Assembly: GCF_000227135.1 (NCBI RefSeq)
Contig: NC_018244.1
Location: forward strand, 322,734-386,733
DNA length: 64,000 nucleotides
DNA from: Leishmania donovani
Lineage: Eukaryota > Euglenozoa > Kinetoplastea > Trypanosomatida > Trypanosomatidae
Direction of reading: 5' to 3'
The position numbers and the translations under genes were made by a program. How positions within the stretch are numbered: the first letter of the stretch is position 1; the number at the start of each line of letters is the position of its first letter. A model generated the notes under the pieces. It was not told the DNA's origin. It saw only the letters and a program-made list of their open reading frames with translations, and did no database searches. Shown here piece by piece: positions 27,601 through 36,971 of the stretch.

Positions 27601-30144
27601 GCGCCGAATCAGCTTCAACGCACAGTGCCGCTCAGGGGAGAGAGGCGAGGCTGCGTGGTCGACGGCGCGCACAACGATGCTGAATGTGCCGATCCCCAGC
27701 ACCTCCAGCACCTCGTAACGGAAGCATATGTGCATGCCTAGGGTGATCGGGAAGTACGAGGAAGATGGGGCGGTGAAAGATACTACTTCCTCCTTGTTTT
27801 TAGGAAGGCTGCTGACGCTTGCAGTCTCCTTCGAGGTGTGGTGGGATGAAGGCGGAGGTGTTGCGCGGTCCGTTACCCCGCACGCCGTGCGCGGTTGCCC
27901 GGGAGGCCCGCAGTAATATACCACGTCGTACCCCAGAATCTCTTCCTGCTCCTGCAGCGTGAGCCGATTTCGCATCCAGTACAGCGCGTCTCTAGGCGTC
28001 CACGGCGGCGGTGGTACTAGTGCGGGTACCTTCAAGGACATAGACGACTCCGCATTTGCGTGCGCGGGTGCCGGTGGCGCAGAGCTGCAGCTGCACCGCC
28101 TGCTCGCGTTGCTGCTGCTGCTGCTGCGAGCCGTGGAGATGGAGCCGTTGGCTACGGACCTGCGGTGCCGACTGCAGAGGCTGACGCGGTGACCTAAAGA
28201 GCCACGCTCTTGTACACTGGCGGTGCTGTGCTCCGCCGGTTGGTCCATCAGCGGGGTTAAAAGAAGCTGCTGCTGCTGCTGCTGCTCGACGACGATCGAC
28301 GGAGTGTAGCAGCAAGAGTCCACCAGCATTTCTGCACTCTCGCGCCACTCCATCGCTGCCGGGGTCAGCTCCGGCGGCCTGAGAGAAGAACACGGCGCGT
28401 GGTCGCGCATGATACTTGCCATGAGAGTTCTGGCCCGCGGCAACGGGGGGGCGGAGGGAGAAGCAGGGAGTTGCTGCAACTGCTGTTGATGTAGTTGTGG
28501 AAGAGAGGAGAGGCTTTGCATACTATCGCCACCTAAGCGGTGAACAAAATCCTCACGTGGAATTACCCCCATCACAGCTGAGAGAGGCATGGAGGAAGCT
28601 GACCGGCCGCCTTGATCTGCCGTGTGGCTGCTGCTGCTGCGCCTCACGCCCCGGCGGGCTGTGCTCCCGATGACGGCGTTGCTGAAACGGCAGCTGGTGT
28701 TGTCAGAGGGCCAGAATTTCGACTGCCTCTTAATCTGCAGAAACATCCGCTGATCTGCCGACGCTGTCAAGGCATCGCCGATGTAGTCCCCATCATGCGG
28801 GGGGCTCGTGTTGGCACTGTAGCGGCGACGGCCGCATCGCCGCGACGACGCGGTTGCCTCACCTGAGGCACAAACGACGTCATGATCGAGAGCTAACAGC
28901 TCCTTGAACACCGATGCTTTCTCTACAGAGCTGGAAAAGTGGCGTGCACCACCCACTGCATCAGAAGATGGACTACGGCCGGTGCTGCGTGACTTGCTCT
29001 CTCTCATCGGCGACATTGGCTTTGCAGGGGAGACAGTGTACCTGTGAGGCCGGCCCTCGCTCGAGCTGGTGGGGAAAACTGCTGACTCCGATGGAAGGTG
29101 CTGATCGAGGTCCCGAAAGGGAGTAGCGGCGGCTGACACGGATGGGAAGCGCGCAATGGAGCGTGTGTACCCGTCACGTTTGCGGCCAATGGACCGGCTG
29201 GCGGTGCGACCTGAAGCGGCACGAGTGGGCTCGTGGGGAGAGATCTTGCCATGCTGCGGCACTGGCGGCGGCGCAAGGGATGCGACGGGGGTCGAGTAAT
29301 GGCCACCAGGGTGCGGCTGCCGGCAAGCGGAGGCGCGGCAGTCCGCCTTGGGTGACCTCACCCAGCCATCCTGGCGCCTGTGCACATTCCTCATTCGCTT
29401 GTCGCTGTCCACACTCGCCAGATCCGCCGTGCTGAAGGTGAGTGGGGGTGGTGAGGTGTGCGGGGCTGGCAGCGCCCGATAATCGGGGGACTCCTTCGTC
29501 ATGCATCCCTGCAGACGACGCGTCATTGGCGTCGAAAACAAAGACGACTGCGATGAGCCGACCCGCTCAAGTGCAGGGGAGTTCTCGCTGCGCCGCGTTG
29601 ACGAGCCGAGGAGCGTCGAGAGCTGCGGACTGGCGTCATTTCCAACATTAAACACGTCCAACATTGAAAACTGCGCGGCGGCCCGTTCCTCTGCTCCGAC
29701 ATCGCTCGCATTCTTGCCTCGCGGGGGGGAAGGGTGCTCGCGTACAGGGAACTGGTTCCAGAGGCGCCGTGCCAACGATGGCAGGGCTGGACTCAGCTGC
29801 TGCTGCAACGATGGCGGAGGAGCGCCTCGACATAGCAGTCGCTGCTTCGCCGGGGTGCTCGGGGTGAGCTGCGTAGAAAGGGCGTTGGGCGACAGTGGGT
29901 GCTGCAAATGCGACGCGTCTGCTTCATTTAAGTGCGTTTCACTGCTACCACGGCTGCAGCTGAGCGTTCTCGGCGACGCCGCACTCCCCTGCAGCGGGGT
30001 GATGACGCAGGAGGGTGCCAGCTGCGGGACAAGACTCTCGCGACGCGTCGGAGACGCGGTATCAGCCTCAGTGAGGCCGTTAGGCGCAGCGCGGCTCTCC
30101 GTCGGCGACGTGTGCGCCCGCGGCGAGTCGGTGGAGGACAGCAT
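24628..30144 (-). CDS. Very large DYRK-family (CMGC) protein kinase with inserts, 1838 aa
   Basis: About 800 N-terminal residues are Ser/Pro-rich and disordered, with several Gln runs. The kinase domain then starts at FRYEVLEVLGIGTFSIVVRA with the invariant Lys in CALKLIRRE. The catalytic loop is HGDIKPEN. The DFG motif is DLG (LIDLGHAHHI), and the P+1 region LQSPSYRCPEM with AIDMWSVGCVLYELHTGHALFP places it in the DYRK/HIPK group. The Y-x-Y autophosphorylation site of DYRKs is not conserved. A Ser/Pro-rich insert of about 300 residues lies between the catalytic loop and DLG, and shorter inserts occur elsewhere. The frame extends upstream through a GTG; the ATG at 30144 is preferred. Catalytic residues are intact, so an active Ser/Thr kinase is expected. 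Confidence 0.85.
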   Translation of the reverse strand: MLSSTDSPRAHTSPTESRAAPNGLTEADTASPTRRESLVPQLAPSCVITPLQGSAASPRTLSCSRGSSETHLNEADASHLQHPLSPNALSTQLTPSTPAKQRLLCRGAPPPSLQQQLSPALPSLARRLWNQFPVREHPSPPRGKNASDVGAEERAAAQFSMLDVFNVGNDASPQLSTLLGSSTRRSENSPALERVGSSQSSLFSTPMTRRLQGCMTKESPDYRALPAPHTSPPPLTFSTADLASVDSDKRMRNVHRRQDGWVRSPKADCRASACRQPHPGGHYSTPVASLAPPPVPQHGKISPHEPTRAASGRTASRSIGRKRDGYTRSIARFPSVSAAATPFRDLDQHLPSESAVFPTSSSEGRPHRYTVSPAKPMSPMRESKSRSTGRSPSSDAVGGARHFSSSVEKASVFKELLALDHDVVCASGEATASSRRCGRRRYSANTSPPHDGDYIGDALTASADQRMFLQIKRQSKFWPSDNTSCRFSNAVIGSTARRGVRRSSSSHTADQGGRSASSMPLSAVMGVIPREDFVHRLGGDSMQSLSSLPQLHQQQLQQLPASPSAPPLPRARTLMASIMRDHAPCSSLRPPELTPAAMEWRESAEMLVDSCCYTPSIVVEQQQQQQLLLTPLMDQPAEHSTASVQERGSLGHRVSLCSRHRRSVANGSISTARSSSSSNASRRCSCSSAPPAPAHANAESSMSLKVPALVPPPPWTPRDALYWMRNRLTLQEQEEILGYDVVYYCGPPGQPRTACGVTDRATPPPSSHHTSKETASVSSLPKNKEEVVSFTAPSSSYFPITLGMHICFRYEVLEVLGIGTFSIVVRAVDHAASPLSPERHCALKLIRRELLYQNAAQAEWAICERLKECCAAMHPCSGSNFREDASGAAADYRAGASVHRRPSASLPSALPWLSMADQRTLLFGSVLTPRSRFEYRGYHVIVFPLLGFSVRDVVELRRESREAKAGHAVSASSSLLLASAPPSQAGGQAAGTLPTEVVGSVLAQLAHALHFMHHCAHVLHGDIKPENIVFVDRSVSGRSSSINGHLAESGGAASQQPPPRPPSQQPLLQAPLPHNGDAGALPTSLSMHPFHRVCLGFPSSSLSNTAAPPPPVTHTGTVPRRSHATEHLERRFGADVGDRESPSSSTSTCSSSLPCLRAPHPPPRNIEIVDGPDRGATIMSCGHSVQHPGGEVASSSQRCPSGGDLHDQCITDGASVSLAGRSLCMTGSRTGVLTPSPHSTSTGAGLVEGSVGYVAACTTLSEAPRCSSGSSREVSPSYTTRSGHDSGGGDEASSTVTPSALTRLTYALPHAMAASTAATTSSRIALIDLGHAHHILPGTTATAFPLQSPSYRCPEMSLRLPYTTAIDMWSVGCVLYELHTGHALFPDVCDDATMLQSAVRVLGMPDAAFLTTVKTCWRKYKQHKASTVRASARAQGDVTSSDTGSQKVQLHLCQAHPQERRLAVDGEDANQDEEAIIVERCWREFIQVLNDAAGHQREHERRLKGQQESSTPPVMENSQRSPRGAALPLPNGSGCTTTWETAEQLALLKVMFPGGQVHESDQCFFLPSKCDWHRYAWVDFLLGCLYWDAGERLTATEAQVHPYLASSFSPEVAAATAVTANNAAASSGMDRKDAVDDTTMSASGVSAASSDAVPRRVVAPTIRPTHCSGLHYLRRHPLTARLLNSAAEAASQPSSPHGSDSTASDDAAPLLAPLLMNPSAIVLFELPSSNRAAPSARMWKEHQQHLSHCYDSALDIHSMLQTPAERLALSPYHNSDHRRNLFDRTGSYPFRVVFSESDQGTESSVVVSAESSVRGNLAGTQKPRNDDQTSAVMVLPLN

Positions 30145-32297
30145 TCGCTTGAATACGCAAAAAAAAGGAAACGACACGCAGACTTACGCCGAACGCAGCA
30201 GAGCGCAACGACAGCCGTGATGGAAGCGGAACAGCAAAGGCGACTCGGTGTACTTTCCCGCCTTCTTTTTCGCTAGCACTCGCTGGCAGTGCGTCCCACG
30301 GCACAGGGGAGTCGTACAGCGAGAGAGAGAGAAAGAGAGAGGGAGGGGAGGCTGCTCACATGCACACGCACGCACACACACAGACGTATGCAATCTTTGC
30401 GAAAAAGAACCAAGGCGGGAAAGCGAAGAGAAGACGCGGAAAGGGGGGCGGCGGCGACGAGGATTGGTTGTGTATGTGCCGAGACTATAGCAACTCTACT
30501 CCTCTCTCGCAGTACGCGCGTCTGTGTGTTCGAAAGGCGCAGCTCACTTGAAATACAAGTTGGCCCACTGATATCGCACCCAGCGAGGGATGAGAGAAAG
30601 GGGAGGGGAGGGCAATGATAGAGACGAGAAAACGCACGGCGGTGAAAAGTGACCGCCTTCAGGTCACGAGGAAGGGAAAACACGGCAGTGTAAGAAGGTC
30701 TGCGAAGAAAGAAATCGAGAATGAATACCAGAGAGAGAGACGGGGAGATTTCAAACAGAGAAATGATGTCGACAAACACAGACGGGAACAAAATATAGAA
30801 GACGGAGTCGAGAAGCTATAAGGAAACGGTCAACAGTAACCCGACATACCACACATTCCACAGAAAACATGAAAAGGAAGGAAGAGGGGGGGGGCGGTCT
30901 TTTGAATGCTTCAACGCGCTTTACCTTCGTTACACACCCATAATGCAACACGCGCCCGTGCGAGTTACGGAGGTACGTCTGCGTGTGTCTGTGCGTGTGT
31001 GCCTGGAGATAGAGAAGGTAAAGGGGAAAGAGAGGAAAGGGAAGGGGGAGGGTCGCCTCACATGTATGAGTTTATAACAATCTAAAGGAGGCGTGTGTGT
31101 GTGTGTGTGTGTGTGTTATGATGTGTATGTCTACTTCGTTCCCAAGGCATAGACCGAAGGGAAGAAGAGCGAGAAGCGGAGGGGGCGACGGAGAGTTCTT
31201 GAGTGGGCGGGGGATCGTGTGTATCGGTTCGGCTAGAGGATCAACACATCGAAAGCGGGCAGAGGCGTGGAGCGAGAAAGCGAGCGCGCGAGGGGGAGGC
31301 GCCAGCGCTGACCACTGTGCCTTGGCGTCCTTTGGGTATCGCTTGCTCGCTCTTTCTGAACTCGATCTCTTGCGCTAATCTTACAAAAAGGACTGCCAAC
31401 CCACTCTACTCGGTCAGAGGCACGGACACACTTTTCTACAAAACACTTCCACACGCACCCCACCAGAAGCTGTATATACACACCCAGTGGTAGAGCTTGC
31501 TACTGTATCTTGTACGCGACGTGCAAGCCTGATGACAAGACCAACCAACGGACAAGTCCAGAAAGCCGTGCAGGACCCCCACAAAAAAAATGTGCGCGAG
31601 ACGGCGATCGTTGCCGAGAGAATGAGAGGGAGAGAGACAAGAGAGAAGGAGAGAATAAAGACGTCACGACAGTCCACGACGTTGCCGTCTATGGCGCGCA
31701 ACGTGCCGCTCTTCCTACACCATCACCGCCGTCTGCCTTTTCACATTGAATGCGGCAAGAGGTGTGGGTGAGTAGGGAGGGGGGAGCTCGACGTTATTGG
31801 GACTCGTCGGGCACTGCTGCACCTTCGTACTTGGCAGCTGCTGTGGACCGAACTACAACTGCCTCGTCGCCCTCTACGTATCAAAGAGCAAAGAAGCCCA
31901 CACGCCTCCCGGTCGAAGTGCCATCCTCCTTTGCAGTTCCACTCTCTCTCCCTGTGTGATGCACCACAGCAAAAGAAATGGGAGCTCGCAGCCTAGTCGA
32001 GATAACAGACGACAACGACAGCGGTGGGCAGACCGTGAGGGGGAAAGCGCTGCGGAAAGAATGATGGGAGAGCGAGCGCGAACGAGGGAGCGGATGGGTC
32101 TTTCTAATCAACACCCTCACACACACACACACACACACACACACTCCTTCGAGCTCGCCCTCCCATCATTCTCCTCATCCCTAAAAACACAATCGACACT
32201 TCCGCCAGACACAGAGGCGCGTACGTTGGTTCGGCTCTCGCTTCACCACCTTATCGAAACAACGAAACAAGGACAACCACCGCTCCGCGTTGCAGCA
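30145..32297. other. Long intergenic region (2.1 kb)
   Basis: GA-rich plus-strand tracts near 30319-30350 are candidate splice tracts for the DYRK gene. (GT)n occurs at about 31092-31116 and (CA)n at 32118-32144. No supported gene; presumably 3' UTR of the Oxa1-like gene plus the DYRK leader. Confidence 0.5.
32118..32144. repeat. (CA)n microsatellite
   Basis: An uninterrupted CA run of about 27 bases, lying just downstream of the Oxa1-like coding region in its transcript. Confidence 0.9.
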
Positions 32298-33632
32298 TCA
32301 ATGACGCTGCTTCCACGCGGCCTCACGTGCGGCTTTTCGGGCTTGCCGACCTCGCAGCTCCTCCAACTGCGCGTGCTCCATCTGCACCGCCACCATCTCG
32401 CGAGAGGAGGTGCTGCTGTACTCATCCGCCTCCTGGGGCGCTTCTCCACTGCTGTCGTGCATCGTGCGACGGCGTATGGGGGCTTGCGTCTTGCTAGACA
32501 CATCCTCGTTCGCTACAGTGTGGGCGAGACGCCGCTCACGCGCCACTGCACGCTTGCGCTTCAGCTTGTCGGCTTCGTACTCGAGCTCGTCCACATCACT
32601 GAAGAGCCCGATCTGCTTCAGAAATCGATGCAGACGGACATCGCACTCGTAGTCCAGAATACGCTTCTGCGTTTGCCAGACGCTGCGTGTTTCCTCCACG
32701 TCCACGCCCGTGAAGGCGAGACGGTACTCGTGCCCCGCGGCAGTGCTCTCTCCGCCGTAGGTGCCGTGCTGTGGCGGGTACGAGGGCAGCCGGAACATGG
32801 CTTGACCGGGTGCGGTGCCGTTGACGAGGATCGTTTTCAGCGCCGTAGTGGCGCTCATGCCGAACCACACAGGCGCCAGGTACGGAGGAAAGAAGTGAAG
32901 GGCTGGAAGCGCCAACGCATACGTGAGTGGGCCTGCCAAGAGCGAGCTCGCCGCGACGAGTCCCAGGCCAAGGCACACCGCCTGCTTCGTTTTCTTGATC
33001 CACCCATCAAGCCGATCGTTGAAGCCGACTCGCTGGCTGAGGTGCCGAAGCACGTTGAAGCACGTTAAGCCTGCTGCTAGGGCAAGGGTCGGGTCGACGG
33101 TGAAGAGGGTGGCAGCGGAGGTCGTGGCTGTGCTTGCCAAGCTGAGCTGTCCGCCCGCCATGCACGACACGGCGAGCGGGCTGACGATTGCCATGCCGGC
33201 ATCTTGCACAAAAAACGTGCCTATCTGCTGCGCCGGCACACCGAGGCAGTACAGAGACAGCGCCGAGCTGACCGCGTACGGCGCCGTCATCTTCACGTTG
33301 TTGGTGCGAAAGCTGCGAAAGATGCGGTCACGGTCGTTCTTCAGCTTCTGCGCCGCCACGCGCTTTTCCCACGCGATCGCACGCGGGTGGTCGACGATGT
33401 CGAGGTACTCCTTGTGCGCATCGTGCAGCTCTGGAAGAGCACAGGCTACGCGGTGCAGGCATTGGTCACCGTAGATGGTAAAGGGCATCGCAAGGCAACG
33501 GAAGACGCATCCAGAGAGGATTAGGGCCCCGGCAGGGGTCTGCATGGAGGCGAGGTGCGCCGCATGGAGAGCGCCATTCGCAATCAAGGTGGAGAGGAGG
33601 CCGGCGCGATGCACGGGTGTCGTCGACAGCAT
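32298..33632 (-). CDS. Oxa1/YidC/Cox18-like mitochondrial membrane insertase, 444 aa
   Basis: The arrangement fits the Oxa1 superfamily: an early hydrophobic helix followed by a basic amphipathic stretch (ILSGCVFRCLAMPFTIYG then a predicted helical hairpin with PELHDAHKEYLD), then several more membrane segments (around MTAPYAVSSALSLYCLG, TLALAAGLTCFNVL, AVCLGLGLVAASSLLAGPLTYALALPAL, split here as two helices) and a long charged C-terminal tail. In Oxa1 such a tail binds mitoribosomes. Similarity is weak and rests on topology and the first helix, so Cox18 or another member of the superfamily is possible. The frame runs upstream to 33809 only from a GTG; the ATG at 33632 gives a plausible N-terminus (MLSTTPVHRAGLLSTL). 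Confidence 0.62.
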   Translation of the reverse strand: MLSTTPVHRAGLLSTLIANGALHAAHLASMQTPAGALILSGCVFRCLAMPFTIYGDQCLHRVACALPELHDAHKEYLDIVDHPRAIAWEKRVAAQKLKNDRDRIFRSFRTNNVKMTAPYAVSSALSLYCLGVPAQQIGTFFVQDAGMAIVSPLAVSCMAGGQLSLASTATTSAATLFTVDPTLALAAGLTCFNVLRHLSQRVGFNDRLDGWIKKTKQAVCLGLGLVAASSLLAGPLTYALALPALHFFPPYLAPVWFGMSATTALKTILVNGTAPGQAMFRLPSYPPQHGTYGGESTAAGHEYRLAFTGVDVEETRSVWQTQKRILDYECDVRLHRFLKQIGLFSDVDELEYEADKLKRKRAVARERRLAHTVANEDVSSKTQAPIRRRTMHDSSGEAPQEADEYSSTSSREMVAVQMEHAQLEELRGRQARKAAREAAWKQRH

Positions 33633-34366
33633 GCCTGCGTGACAGGCTCTCCTTGCGAGGAGAGAGAAATGGGTTCTGCTTTGCGCGTGCGCAAATCTCG
33701 TGTGTCTCCGACCACCAGCGATGCTGCTGGGACTGATGTGCGCCCGATTTCGTATCGTCCAGGACGGCCGCAAGAGGAGGGCCGTTCTCTCACCATCACC
33801 TCCTCTCACCCCCTCCCTCCGTCAAGAGAACAAGCGGCTTGCGCGCTCTCTGCACACCTTGCACACACAGGTCTGACCCGACGTCGCACTGCCAGGACGC
33901 GGAGCGGCTCGCGCGCTGCCCACAGGAGAAGGAATGGAGATGAAGAGGCAAAGAGAGATGGGCAATAAGGGGGGGGGGCGGGTGAACGATAAGAGGGGGA
34001 GGGTAAGGGAAGGGAGGGGGGGCCGTGAAAGGGACTGAGATGACATGGCTGGCGGCACTGCACAAAGGGGTTCAGGCACCTCGACCAGCCTTCTTTTCTC
34101 CCTCCAACGAGCAACATGGTACAGCGGGCGGGGGGCATTCGGCGGCGTCATGAAGGCCGAGAGGAGGGGTGTGGGGAGGGTGAGCCGTCAAGCTGGAGAT
34201 CTTGTTGAGACGGAGATGCAGTGGACTCCTCTATTCCAGAAGCCAAGAGAAAAACTGGTAAGAAGCACCACCACCACCACCCAGCGAGCACGAACACGCT
34301 CACACATAGAGGGGGTGGGGTTGACGAGGGATCCGGGCGTTGGGGTGCCGCGCACCTACTTCACCT
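33633..34366. other. Intergenic, no gene seen
   Basis: GC-rich with purine-rich patches (33654-33668 and about 33930-34030). The latter is the best candidate splice tract for the Oxa1-like gene. Confidence 0.5.
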
Positions 34367-36076
34367 CTACCGGCTCTCCAAACTCCGCTGGTATGCTGAT
34401 ATGCTGCTGAAAATGGCACTGCCGGCCGGCCTGCCGGCGCCGTCGGCGCTGTCGACGCTGCCACGCTCTCTTGATGACGGCGGCGAGGATGTGGTCGTGG
34501 CACTCTGGAGGAGTTGATTGAGGGAGTCCTTCATCGCCTGCTCTCGGGCTTGCAGAGACTGCCACCACACGCGTCGCTGAGCCTCCTCCGCTGCATCAAG
34601 CGCTACTCCTGCGGCTACTGCCTCCGCCGGGGCGACAAGTACCGTTGCTTCGGTACATCTCGGCAGAGGGGACGTTTCCTGTTGCTGCCCCTTCCCAGAC
34701 TGGCTGGCGTAGGCTGCTTTAGCGACGTTGGCGCTGCCAGGGAGCCTCTCTGACGGGTGCGCCGCGCTCTGCTGGGCACAAGGGGCAACAGCGCCACTGT
34801 TACCGCTGGGGCTTTTCATAAAATCCTGCATGCTGCGCAGAGGCGTCGCAACTGGCAGCGGTGGGAGGCCCGAAATAGTGACGCTGGTCGCCGCCGCTTC
34901 CTCTCGGCCGGATGTGTGGTGGCTTGTTGTGGGTGATTGGGAAGAGGACGAAGAGGCTAGGGACGCCGCCGCGGCGTGCAGGAGTCGTTGCCGCAGTGCA
35001 CCGTTGATGTTGTGCAGCGCATGCTGCAGAAGCACTACCTCAGCGTCGGAGGGATGCGGTGAACCACGGTCCGCCACGGCAGTGTTGGTCCCTGGGGATG
35101 CGGAAAGAGACGGCGTCTGCTGCTGCTCCTGCTGTAGCGGTACGCCTGCCGCAGCCTCGGAGACACGCCAGAGCTCTGAGTAGTAGCTGCAAGGCTGAGG
35201 CGGTGGATCATGCTCAGGTGTATGTATCATTCCTGCAGCAGCAGCGCTTGGTGCTGCCGCCGACGGTCTGACATGCTGAGTACCATCTTTCTCCCCCCCG
35301 GTGGTCTCTGCTGTACAGCTGAAGTCGCCGCTTGCGTTGCCACCCCACGGCACCTCGCTTAGTAGTCGATGCCACGTTTCCAGCCGCTGCGCAGACGCAC
35401 GCTCCTCCTCTTCCAGCTGCGCGAGTTGTATCTGCAGCGTTTCACGTACTTTGGCGAGCTCCTTCTGGGCCACGCACTGCGTGTGTGACAAGGATGGGCA
35501 CGCTGTAGCGGCCGCTTGCGACTTCCCCGCAGCCAAATCCGTTGCCCCAGAAGCGGTCGAAGAAGACGATGCTGACGCGAAGCACGAGGCTAGCGCTGTG
35601 GCGCCGCGGTGCAGCTTTTCGATCTTGCGGTGCAGCTCACGCTGTTGATAACGCCAGTTCGCTACGTCCAGCGCCTTGGCCTCCGTAATGTGCAGGAGCT
35701 GGCGATCCACTTGTCGCAGCTCCGCTATGAGCTGCGCCACCGCGGCCAGCTTGCTGCGGCGCAGGTTGAGCAAGTGAAGAAGCGTGTCCTCGCGCTGCTG
35801 ATCCTGCACTCGCCAAGGCTTGGTGAAGCTCTCCTCCGCTTCTTGCACGACTTCTCGCGCCTCCCGCAGCAGGGCAGCTGGCATGTACAGCAGCGCATCA
35901 AAGAGAGGCAGGTAGTCATGGCTCGTGTGCGGCCCCACTAATAGCGCGAGGCCACTACACCGAGCGTTGCAGCTGAGGCAGAAATACGCTTCTGACTCGG
36001 TGGGAAAGAGGGCGCAGGGGCTCGATGTGGAGTCGGGTGGGATGCCCGCTGAGTCCGCCGGTATGGCGGCCGCCAT
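34367..36076 (-). CDS. Coiled-coil protein with B-box-like zinc motif, 569 aa
   Basis: Not recognised as a named family. Near the N-terminus (about residues 28-60) the segment FCLSCNARCSGLALLVGPHTSHDYLPL has the Cys/His pattern of a B-box-type zinc finger (C-x2-C, C, then H-x3-H). It is followed by about 150 residues of heptad-rich helix (AREVVQEAEESF through RKIEKLH and on to AKVRETLQIQLAQLEEEERAS-type sequence), predicted coiled coil. A B-box followed by coiled coil recalls TRIM-like proteins, but no RING domain precedes it. The C-terminal half is Ala/Ser/Gln-rich and disordered. The frame extends upstream through a GTG; I prefer the ATG at 36076. Confidence 0.68.
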   Translation of the reverse strand: MAAAIPADSAGIPPDSTSSPCALFPTESEAYFCLSCNARCSGLALLVGPHTSHDYLPLFDALLYMPAALLREAREVVQEAEESFTKPWRVQDQQREDTLLHLLNLRRSKLAAVAQLIAELRQVDRQLLHITEAKALDVANWRYQQRELHRKIEKLHRGATALASCFASASSSSTASGATDLAAGKSQAAATACPSLSHTQCVAQKELAKVRETLQIQLAQLEEEERASAQRLETWHRLLSEVPWGGNASGDFSCTAETTGGEKDGTQHVRPSAAAPSAAAAGMIHTPEHDPPPQPCSYYSELWRVSEAAAGVPLQQEQQQTPSLSASPGTNTAVADRGSPHPSDAEVVLLQHALHNINGALRQRLLHAAAASLASSSSSQSPTTSHHTSGREEAAATSVTISGLPPLPVATPLRSMQDFMKSPSGNSGAVAPCAQQSAAHPSERLPGSANVAKAAYASQSGKGQQQETSPLPRCTEATVLVAPAEAVAAGVALDAAEEAQRRVWWQSLQAREQAMKDSLNQLLQSATTTSSPPSSRERGSVDSADGAGRPAGSAIFSSISAYQRSLESR

Positions 36077-36971
36077 GACGGTGACGGAGCTCCCCCTACC
36101 CGACGCGTTATCGAGAGACCGCACGCGTAAAGAGATACACGGTGGTGGCGGCAGTCCAAGACGCCGCTCCACCGCACTTCTTCGTCGCTGGCTTGATGCT
36201 GCTTCTGCTTCCGTATGTATGTGTGCACAGGTGTCAATCTATGCCATGATATGAGAGAAGAGATGGGCGGGGACAGGTCGGTGGACTCGCGCGCGCATGT
36301 ATGTGTCTTAGGCTCTAAGAGTTCCTGTCCCGCGATGATAGTGGGAGACGCTGCAGAGGCTGAGCTGCCGAAGGACGAAGAGGAACAGATGATCTAGGTC
36401 TCCACGCTTGCGTGTACGCGTGTAGGGTTAGGGAGAGGGGAGGTGAGCAGTGTCGGTAGAAGAGAGCAGTTGCAGAGCGACAGGTGCGGGGAGGTGACGG
36501 CAACAGGCTGGCCGTGGGCGAACAAAACACACTGCCGTGTAGTACCACAGGAAAACGGGAGAGCGGGAGCGCGCCGACTGCGTGCGTGCAGTCCTGCAGA
36601 CCTTGGAGAGGGAGCAACCGCCACCACGGGCCAGACCGCTTTGTACTTCGCATGCTTATCGGTCACTGCGGGGGCCACACCCAAGACGAGGAAAGAGGAT
36701 GCGGAGGGGGAGGTCGACCGTGCGCCTGTATAGATGATGGTGGCGGTCAGCAAGGTTGTGGATATATGCACGCGCAGAGACAGAGGGGCCTGCATCGCTC
36801 CCGGACATAGTGCTTTTTCGCGTTCTCAGAAGACCTTGGAATCCGCCGTTGGGGGGGGGGTGATCATTACTCGTGCACGCCAGTCTTTCCTTCAGTTTAA
36901 GAGCAGGCAAAAAAGAAAGCAGCCACAGCAGCCACAACGACACATCCGGCAGAAGGCGCACACCTCGCCAA
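36077..36971. other. Intergenic, no gene seen
   Basis: Mixed sequence between the METTL21-like stop and the B-box gene start. A G run lies at about 36851-36860. No supported frame. Confidence 0.5.
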
